Assembly: GCA_016789305.1 (NCBI GenBank)
Contig: JAEURJ010000002.1
Span: forward strand, 248,001 to 312,000
Direction of reading: 5' to 3'
Length of the DNA stretch: 64,000 bases
Source of the DNA: Anaerolineales bacterium
GTDB taxonomy: Bacteria > Chloroflexota > Anaerolineae > Anaerolineales > Villigracilaceae
The notes beneath the pieces were generated by a model that worked only from the letters and a program-made list of their open reading frames with translations, was not told the origin of the DNA and did not search any database. The position numbers were made by a program, and so were the translations under genes. Below are positions 58,246 to 64,000 of this stretch, piece after piece. Position 1 is the first letter of the stretch. The number at the start of each line of letters is the position of its first letter.

Positions 58246-59219
58246 TATTTCAAAACCTCCTTTGCCGCAGCGATAATATCGGCAACTTGAGGAAGCGCGG
58301 CTTGTTCAAGGGTGCGGTTGTAGGGAAGTGGAACTTCTTTTTGTGCCACGCGAATGACCGGTGCATCGACGTAATCAAATGCCTCTTCATAAATGCGGCT
58401 GACGATCTCGGAGCCGACGCCATAGGATTTCCAACCTTCTTCAACAACGATGGCACGGTTGGTTTTCTTGAATGATTCGAGTACGGGTTCCATGTCCAAT
58501 GGGCGCAGGGTGCGCAGGTCAACGACTTCGGCTTCGATGCCTTCCTTTGCAAGTTCTTCCGCCGCTTTCATGGAAAGCTCAAGACCTTTGCAATACGTGA
58601 CGATGGTGAAATCTTTGCCCGTTCGTTGTATTTTGGATTTTCCGATCGGGATCAGATACTCGCCTTCGGGCACTTCGCCGCGGACTTGATACATCGTGGC
58701 GTGCTCAATGAACAGAATCGGGTCATTCGACCGAATGGCTGATTTGAGCAATCCTTTGGCATCTTCCGGCGTCCCGGGGCTGACCACTTTTAAACCCGGG
58801 AAGTGTGCAAAGACGGCGTCCGGAGTCTGCGAGTGGGTAGCTCCCAGTTGGCGTCCACCGCCACCAACGGCTCGGATCACGAGCGGCAGGGTGAATTGTC
58901 CGCCGAACATATAATGCAATTTCGCCGCCTGATTAACAATGTAATCCATCGCAGAAAAAGCGAAGTTGATGGTCATCAACTCGGCGATGGGGCGCTGACC
59001 GACCATGGCCGCGCCGATGGCACCGCCGATGATGGCGTTTTCTGCAATGGGTGTGTCTTTGATTCGTTTTGGGCCATACTTATCGTAAAAGCCCTTGGTG
59101 ACGGCATACGTCCCGCCCCAAACGCCGACCTCTTCACCCATAATAAAAACTGCTGGGTCGCGGTCCATTTCTTCCATAAGAGCTTGCGAGATCGCCTCGC
59201 GCATTGTAATTTTTGCCAT
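58245..59219 (-). CDS. pdhB: Pyruvate dehydrogenase E1 component, beta subunit
   Basis: This 324-residue protein has the transketolase-like E1beta sequence: MREAISQALMEEMDRDP, GEEVGVWGGTYAVTKG, and later HSQTPDAVFAHFPGLKVVSP and DLRTLRPLDMEPV. It forms the alpha2beta2 E1 with PdhA. The short intergenic space to pdhA contains an inverted repeat. Confidence 0.96.
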   Translation of the reverse strand: MAKITMREAISQALMEEMDRDPAVFIMGEEVGVWGGTYAVTKGFYDKYGPKRIKDTPIAENAIIGGAIGAAMVGQRPIAELMTINFAFSAMDYIVNQAAKLHYMFGGQFTLPLVIRAVGGGGRQLGATHSQTPDAVFAHFPGLKVVSPGTPEDAKGLLKSAIRSNDPILFIEHATMYQVRGEVPEGEYLIPIGKSKIQRTGKDFTIVTYCKGLELSMKAAEELAKEGIEAEVVDLRTLRPLDMEPVLESFKKTNRAIVVEEGWKSYGVGSEIVSRIYEEAFDYVDAPVIRVAQKEVPLPYNRTLEQAALPQVADIIAAAKEVLK

Positions 59220-59236
59220 TTGTATTAATTCCTCTT

Positions 59237-59300
59237 TTAAACACGAAGGTCACAAAGGGTTAAAGCAAAACTTTGTGTACGTCGTGTCCTTTGTGTTTAA
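59237..59300. repeat. Intergenic inverted repeat between pdhB and pdhA
   Basis: TTAAACACGAAGG (59237-59249) and CCTTTGTGTTTAA (59288-59300) match at 12 of 13 paired positions. The right arm overlaps the pdhA stop codon. CACGAAGG-type words recur within. It looks like a dispersed intergenic repeat, but mRNA processing between the two genes is possible. Confidence 0.55.
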
Positions 59301-60256
59301 TTGTCCGCGTAAATATCCGTGAACAGCTCGTCCATTGCGGGTTCGGGACTGGTTTCGGCAAATTCAACAGCCTTGTTCACTTCTTCATCTGCACGGGCTT
59401 CGAGTTCATCCAGAGCCTTGCGGGTGGCGATCTTTTTATCCAAAAGGTATTTGTTGAAAATACCGATGGGATCGTTCTCCTGCCATTTCTTTACTTCCTC
59501 GGCTTTGCGGTAGCGTTCGGGATCGCCCATGGAATGTCCGCGGAAACGGTACGTGTCGATTTCAAGGAAATACGGCTGTGCGTTCTTGCGGACGTATTCC
59601 ATCGCATCCTTTGCCGCTTCATACACCTTCATCACATCCATGCCGTCCACCTGGCTGTTCTTCATGCCGTAGCCTTCAGCCTTTTGGATCATTTCAGAAA
59701 CGGCTGAGGCGCGCTCCACCGAGGTGCCCATGCCATATTGATTGTTTTCACAAACCCACAGCACACGCAGTCCCCAAGTCTTGGACAAATTCAAAGCTTC
59801 ATGGAAATAGCCGATATTGGTCGCGCCGTCACCGAACATACAAATGGTGACATTGTCATTTTCGGCGTACTGGTCACCAAGCGCGAGCCCGGAGGCCACG
59901 GGGAGATGCCCGCCGACGATGGCGTGTCCGCCCCAAAAGTTCTTGGAGGTATCCGCCATGTGCATGGATCCGCCCTTGCCTTTGGAAGTGCCGGTGGCTT
60001 TGCCAAGCAGTTCCGCCATCATTTCGTTGGTGGAGATGCCGCAATTGAGGGCCACGCCGTGGTCACGATAGGCGGTGATTACGCGGTCCCGCGGCTCACG
60101 GGCCGCGATCAATCCGGTTGAAACGGCTTCCTGCCCGATGTACAGGTGCATGAAACCACCGATCTTGCCAGCCTGGTAAAGCTCCGCGCCGCGCTCTTCA
60201 GCCCGGCGGATGAGTACCATCTGGTAATACAAGTCTAACTGCTGCTCTTTCTTCAT
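59297..60256 (-). CDS. pdhA: Pyruvate dehydrogenase E1 component, alpha subunit
   Basis: This 319-residue protein has a thiamine-diphosphate motif GDGATNIGYFHEALNLSKTW ... ENNQYG, and N-terminal IGQEAVSTGL and HGVALNCG segments. It also carries GHSMGDPERYRKAEEV near the regulatory loop. It is the first gene of the operon and catalyses pyruvate decarboxylation with PdhB. The closest families also include branched-chain and acetoin dehydrogenases. Confidence 0.95.
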   Translation of the reverse strand: MKKEQQLDLYYQMVLIRRAEERGAELYQAGKIGGFMHLYIGQEAVSTGLIAAREPRDRVITAYRDHGVALNCGISTNEMMAELLGKATGTSKGKGGSMHMADTSKNFWGGHAIVGGHLPVASGLALGDQYAENDNVTICMFGDGATNIGYFHEALNLSKTWGLRVLWVCENNQYGMGTSVERASAVSEMIQKAEGYGMKNSQVDGMDVMKVYEAAKDAMEYVRKNAQPYFLEIDTYRFRGHSMGDPERYRKAEEVKKWQENDPIGIFNKYLLDKKIATRKALDELEARADEEVNKAVEFAETSPEPAMDELFTDIYADN

Positions 60257-60283
60257 TATTTGGGAACTCCGATAATATGGATC

Positions 60284-60300
60284 GTACGTCCAAGACGTAC
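60284..60300. promoter_or_regulatory. Candidate operator upstream of the pdh operon
   Basis: GTACGTC-CAA-GACGTAC is a perfect 7-bp inverted repeat, 28 bases upstream of the pdhA start. It lies in the 268-base gap 60257-60524. It fits a repressor site that would overlap the leader. Confidence 0.45.
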
Positions 60301-60450
60301 TGTAAATTAATATGAATATCTAGGGAAACAACACCAAAATTTCTCCAACGATGTGATTCCTGTAACTCGAATCGGGGATTATATCAGAGAAAAATTGCCC
60401 AAATTCAGACTTGAAGGATTTTGAGAGGTCCGGACGGAAACGTTTATCCA

Positions 60451-60478
60451 TTGACACATGTCGACCCTGTGCTATAAA
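60451..60478 (+). promoter_or_regulatory. Sigma-70 promoter
   Basis: TTGACA (60451-60456) and TATAAA (60473-60478) are 16 bases apart, about 45 bases upstream of the small membrane protein gene. Confidence 0.75.
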
Positions 60479-60524
60479 TAAAATGTCCGCCAAACCCCAT
60501 TATTTACCCCCAAGGAGAATTGAA

Positions 60525-60692
60525 ATGAAACTTTCTGCCCCAAAACAAATAACATATTGGATTTCCGTTGCTATCGCGGTTGTTGGCGTTCTAGTTCAAT
60601 TAAGCTATATTCCGGCTTTTCTTCCAAGTTTTGCGCTTGTATTGATTGCCTTTATCGTTCTTGCTCTTAGCCTTTTGATTAAAGGCGTCTAG
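60525..60692 (+). CDS. Small membrane protein (55 residues)
   Basis: This 55-residue protein starts at the ATG after AAGGAG. It has two hydrophobic helices (about 9-30 and 31-52) and a short basic N-terminus. It has its own consensus promoter. Unknown function; it is too short for the usual family tests. Confidence 0.7.
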   Translation: MKLSAPKQITYWISVAIAVVGVLVQLSYIPAFLPSFALVLIAFIVLALSLLIKGV

Positions 60693-60758
60693 TTTTTATT
60701 CCTGGCGGATCAATAGCTCCCTGCGGCGACGCGGGGAGTTTTGGATTAGAATGAATTT

Positions 60759-61898
60759 ATGGATTGGTTAACCGGCTCCAAACAGAATGAAATAAAAAAG
60801 TTGATTTCGCAGCTTGCGGACTCAGCTCGGCGGGACGTTGCTGCGAAAAGCTTGACACAGATAGGCCCGGAAGCTGTGCCGGCCTTGATCGATGCGCTTC
60901 AAACACAAGACTTGAGCCTGCTTCCGGTATATCAATATTTCCTCTCCCAGGCCCCTTCCGCCAGACCTGAATTGATAAAAGCTCTTTCCACCGCACAGCC
61001 GATCATCCGTGCTCGGGTTGCGGAAATTTTTGGGATAAACAAAGATGCTTCTGCTTTTCCTGCTTTGGTAAAGGCGCTGGGCGATGAATATCCTCAAGTA
61101 CGTTCGCAAGCCGCTTTAGCATTGTCAAATATCGGTGATGACAAAGTAATTCCTGCTTTAATGTCATTGCTGAAAGACAGGGAAGATGAAGTCCGCATGG
61201 CAGCATGTGTGACAATTGGAAAATTTCGTGATCCATCCACTTTTGACGAGATTGCCAATGTTCTCCTGGACGATCTCAAGATCGACGTGCGACGAACTGC
61301 TGCGAGGGTTTTAGGGGAGACGAAACATCCCGCAGCCCTTCCTTTTTTGATGGAGGCGTTGCGCGATTCGTTTTGGTGGTATGAACGCGAACAAAATGTG
61401 GTCGATCTTTTGCAGGCGATTCAGAATATGGGGAGCATGGCCGTAGGCCCGTTGATAGAAGCATTGTCCGACCGCGAAGGGCGTGTCCGCAAGTTTGCCG
61501 CGATGATTCTTGGAGAACTGGGCGATACCCGCGCCATTGAACCGTTGGGCATGGCGATATACGACTTGCATCACGAGATTGGCAGGGAGGCGGCTGAGTC
61601 GCTTGGCCTCTTTGGGGCAAAGGCGTTGGATATTTTGACTGAAGCGTTGAATCACCCGGAAGGAATGGTGCGCGGCCATGCGGTCGTTGCGCTGGGAAAA
61701 ATACAGGATGTACGTGTTGTGCCGCCGCTGATCAAGATGTTGTCAGACCCGGATCGGGAAGTGAAAAAGCTGGCGATTCAATCCCTGGGCAATTTGAAAG
61801 ACGAACGCGCGCTCCCAGCCTTGAAGGAAATTGCCTCCAACCGGGCGGATAAGGAATTGTCCATGCTGGCGAAGCAGGTTCTTGAATCGAAACAGTAA
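60759..61898 (+). CDS. HEAT-repeat protein
   Basis: This 379-residue protein consists almost wholly of HEAT/PBS-lyase-type repeats (for example VRMAACVTIGKFRDPSTFDE, VRKFAAMILGELGDTRAIEPL, VRGHAVVALGKIQDVRVVPPL, VKKLAIQSLGNLKDERALPAL). It has no signal peptide. The family includes phycobilisome lyases and many adaptor proteins; only a protein-binding role can be inferred. It lies eight bases before the membrane protein gene. Confidence 0.92.
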   Translation: MDWLTGSKQNEIKKLISQLADSARRDVAAKSLTQIGPEAVPALIDALQTQDLSLLPVYQYFLSQAPSARPELIKALSTAQPIIRARVAEIFGINKDASAFPALVKALGDEYPQVRSQAALALSNIGDDKVIPALMSLLKDREDEVRMAACVTIGKFRDPSTFDEIANVLLDDLKIDVRRTAARVLGETKHPAALPFLMEALRDSFWWYEREQNVVDLLQAIQNMGSMAVGPLIEALSDREGRVRKFAAMILGELGDTRAIEPLGMAIYDLHHEIGREAAESLGLFGAKALDILTEALNHPEGMVRGHAVVALGKIQDVRVVPPLIKMLSDPDREVKKLAIQSLGNLKDERALPALKEIASNRADKELSMLAKQVLESKQ

Positions 61899-61906
61899 GA
61901 GGAACA

Positions 61907-62593
61907 ATGAGGCGTATCCATACTTTACTGGCTGTGCAGTCCTTTGTGGCAATACTGGTTTCGATCAACCGCCTCGGCTCGTGGACTCTCGGATACGTTT
62001 TGCCAAATCAATTCCTGCGCTGGGTGGATTTCAATAATATGCTCGTCCTGCCACTGATCAGCCTGGTGGCGTTTTATCTTCTCAAAAAGACAGTTGAATA
62101 CGATTCGCCTGCGCGCGCACATCTTGTCATCAATTTAATCTTTATTATTGGTATTTATCTCCTGGGTGCCAGTTATGGTGACCATGAAGTGACAAACTAT
62201 CTTCATCAAAGGTTTTGCATCGGAGATACCTCAGGTGATCTGTGCAGGATTGTGATCTTCAACGATGATGAGTTTGGTCATTGGGTGTTTTTTACCGGCT
62301 TTGTGATGATGAATGCCGCCCTGCTTTTTCTTCAAAATATCTTTCCGTATAAAGATGGGTTAACGAAATCAGATATTGGTTTGTTGCTGTTGAATTCGCT
62401 GTTTTTAGGTGCAGGAATTTTAGCCAATCTTGGCTTTGAAGAAATTGGCCTGGACCTGTATGTGGTGGCCTTGCTTTCTTTCCTTTCCATTTACCTTCTC
62501 TGGAAGAAAGGCAAACAACCTTTGTTCATTTATTACACAGCGGCAAATGGACTTGGTCTGCTCGGCAGTTTGATCGCACAAATGTTGAGATAG
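61907..62593 (+). CDS. Polytopic membrane protein
   Basis: This 228-residue protein has about seven hydrophobic segments (about 7-25, 42-60, 72-90, 125-145, 155-175, 177-195 and 205-225). A polar loop near residues 85-115 contains HEVTNYLHQRFCIGDTSGD with two Cys and several His. It is probably co-transcribed with the HEAT gene. Family not recognised. Confidence 0.75.
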   Translation: MRRIHTLLAVQSFVAILVSINRLGSWTLGYVLPNQFLRWVDFNNMLVLPLISLVAFYLLKKTVEYDSPARAHLVINLIFIIGIYLLGASYGDHEVTNYLHQRFCIGDTSGDLCRIVIFNDDEFGHWVFFTGFVMMNAALLFLQNIFPYKDGLTKSDIGLLLLNSLFLGAGILANLGFEEIGLDLYVVALLSFLSIYLLWKKGKQPLFIYYTAANGLGLLGSLIAQMLR

Positions 62594-63508
62594 TTAGATC
62601 GCAAGCAGTGTTGAAATGGCTGGCGCCACGCCGGTCAAGTCAGTAACTTCGGCGAATTCACCCCTTGATTTTCGACTTCCAAATAGTATTAAAGGGACCT
62701 GCGCAGCGGTGTGTTTGCGCGTGGACAGGTCTTCCATGTTCCCGTGATCGGAGGTTAACAGTATGAGGCCGCCTTCATTCTGCCAGTTGTCAAGCAGCCC
62801 CCTGAGCACAGTATCGAACGTCTCCAGCTGTTTTACAGCGGAGACCATATCCTGTTTGTGACCTGCGTAGTCACTGGCCCAATATTCAAAGAACGAGAAG
62901 TCATATTGTCTGGCGAGCTCCCCAAGTTTGATGCCTGCCGTATGCGAGTCAAACACAGGCGCCTCGGGAAAGCCAAGGAATTCGCGCCAGCCTTCGCCTG
63001 TGAAATCTGCCGAAAGGGCACGACCTTCATAATAATCTTTGTCAGTAAAGAGTGGCAGGCCTGCATTGGTTAAGGCCAATGGAATCGAAGAATATAAACG
63101 CTTCCCTGAATCGATTCCATCAAAATAACGTGGGGGATAGGCGTTGAGCAAGGCGGCTTTTTTGCCAGCTTGTACTGTCTTTGAGAAGATTGTCTTTCCA
63201 TCGAGGTATTGGGCGACCTCCGGATTGGGCTTGGGGCCGTAGTGATAATTCAACTCTGCCGGGATGTTGATGCCGGTGAGAAGGACTGCCTGTCCAGTTG
63301 CCGATTGCGGCAGGCCTTTCACGCCAAGATTTGGGTCAATGGCAAGTAGGGAGACTTGTTCGTTTTCAAACGGTGCTGTGGATTTAATTAACTTCTTCCC
63401 ACCAAGCAGAGACTCTAAACAGGGCATGGATGCGCGTGAGAAAGGATTGATCCCGGGATCGTTTTCGCCGAGCCCGATGCCGTCAAGGAAAAGGAAGAGG
63501 ATTTTCAT
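62594..63508 (-). CDS. Phosphoglycerate mutase-like metalloenzyme
   Basis: This 304-residue protein has the alkaline-phosphatase/iPGM metal-binding pattern: MKILFLFLDGIGLGENDPG (Asp), SATGQAVLLTG (nucleophile region), DYAGHKQDM (His) and LLTSDHGNMEDLST (Asp/His). It is shorter than true iPGM. It is a member of the wider phosphatase/phosphomutase superfamily; the substrate is unknown. It overlaps the methyltransferase gene by four bases (ATGA). Confidence 0.85.
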   Translation of the reverse strand: MKILFLFLDGIGLGENDPGINPFSRASMPCLESLLGGKKLIKSTAPFENEQVSLLAIDPNLGVKGLPQSATGQAVLLTGINIPAELNYHYGPKPNPEVAQYLDGKTIFSKTVQAGKKAALLNAYPPRYFDGIDSGKRLYSSIPLALTNAGLPLFTDKDYYEGRALSADFTGEGWREFLGFPEAPVFDSHTAGIKLGELARQYDFSFFEYWASDYAGHKQDMVSAVKQLETFDTVLRGLLDNWQNEGGLILLTSDHGNMEDLSTRKHTAAQVPLILFGSRKSRGEFAEVTDLTGVAPAISTLLAI

Positions 63509-64000
63509 GTTTTTTGATAAAGGAACCAGGCAGAAGCGCGTTCACGTTTGTCGAAACCATTTTGACGGGAAAGGAGGGTAAAACCGTGGGTTGAGATCAT
63601 TTTAATATCGGTTTCCACCAGGCCCGGGCTGGAAAGATGCGGAGCTGCCTTGAAGAATCCATACATTAACCAGAAGCCGTTTGGGACGAGAATTTTACCC
63701 AGATTTATCAAATAATCTTCCTTGTTTTCCATGCCATGAAAACACCCCATATCCAGCGCAAGGTTGAAACAACCTTTGACATTTTTCATTATGGATGCAT
63801 CGTCCACAAACACATCCGCCTGAACGTTTTCCTTTTTGATTTTTCGTTTGGCAATTTGGATGGCGTATGGTGCAAAATCAAAGCCAACGGCCTGCCAGCC
63901 TGCCCTGGCAAGGGTGGTGACGTTTGTTCCGGTACCGCAGCCTATGTCAATGGCACGACCTACGGAATGGGTTTGTATAAATTCAAACAGTTCTGGTGGG
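63505..64000 (-). CDS. Class I SAM-dependent methyltransferase, partial
   Basis: This open frame of 164 codons continues past the right edge, so its N-terminus is missing. Motif I AIDIGCGTGTN (about residues 16-26 of the visible part), then FDFAPYAIQIAKRK, and a motif IV-like CFNLALDMGCFHGM identify a Rossmann-type methyltransferase. The C-terminus ends ASAWFLYQKT. Its stop overlaps the start of the phosphoglycerate mutase-like gene. Confidence 0.88.
   Translation of the reverse strand, partial: PPELFEFIQTHSVGRAIDIGCGTGTNVTTLARAGWQAVGFDFAPYAIQIAKRKIKKENVQADVFVDDASIMKNVKGCFNLALDMGCFHGMENKEDYLINLGKILVPNGFWLMYGFFKAAPHLSSPGLVETDIKMISTHGFTLLSRQNGFDKRERASAWFLYQKT

Overview
The window most likely comes from a member of the Chloroflexota, probably class Anaerolineae. 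This is an inference from gene content: many NarL-type regulators, TPR and STAND-like proteins, secreted beta-propeller, beta-helix and lipoprotein genes, a pyruvoyl-type polyamine operon, and an L21-L27-L31-tdk-hpt block. No 16S gene, tRNA or CRISPR array was seen, so the assignment rests on proteins alone.

Layout. Positions 1-8640 (minus strand) hold one compact operon: an AAA/ORC-like ATPase, a protein with a degenerate (inactive) STAND-like domain followed by TPRs, two more large TPR proteins built from the same three-TPR block, and two small paralogous helical proteins (the last is cut by the left edge). Positions 8791-9947 hold a NarL-type response regulator and an orphan MraZ-like regulator. 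Positions 10198-15764 (minus) hold a second unusual operon: a Y1-transposase-like protein that has lost its HUH histidines, an Mrr-like nuclease-fold protein, a second inactive-STAND/TPR protein, a 7TM-PAS-GAF histidine kinase and a second NarL-type regulator. The two loci share a paralogous iSTAND/TPR protein and a paralogous regulator. Together they are the best candidate here for an undescribed signalling or conflict system.

Positions 16061-23493 carry small membrane proteins, lipoproteins, a TPR-diguanylate cyclase, two DUF4870-type proteins and an HU-like protein. Positions 23494-31140 are accessory: a UvrD-like helicase overlapping a restriction-endonuclease-fold gene, a second UvrD-like helicase, a lipoprotein, and an intact REP-associated (IS200-type) transposase next to a family of multi-hairpin palindromic elements.

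Positions 31216-47833 are mostly housekeeping: dienelactone hydrolase; rplU-rpmA-rpmE, where L31 is fused to an RNA polymerase alpha-CTD-like domain; tdk, hpt, CCA transferase, a DEDD-type nuclease and an alpha/beta hydrolase; a receiver protein; pyruvate phosphate dikinase; hemW; speH-speE plus a divergent AdoMet-decarboxylase paralogue; and an mhqO/mhqD-like pair. Positions 47930-56963 hold a TIR-TM-WD40 protein and two large secreted proteins sharing Ig-like and C-terminal modules. Positions 57007-60256 hold pyruvate dehydrogenase E1alpha-E1beta-E2. The right end has small membrane, HEAT-repeat, phosphoglycerate-mutase-like and methyltransferase genes, the last cut by the window edge.

All calls rest on motif recognition by eye. 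Start codons were chosen from Shine-Dalgarno sequences, overlaps and conserved N-termini.
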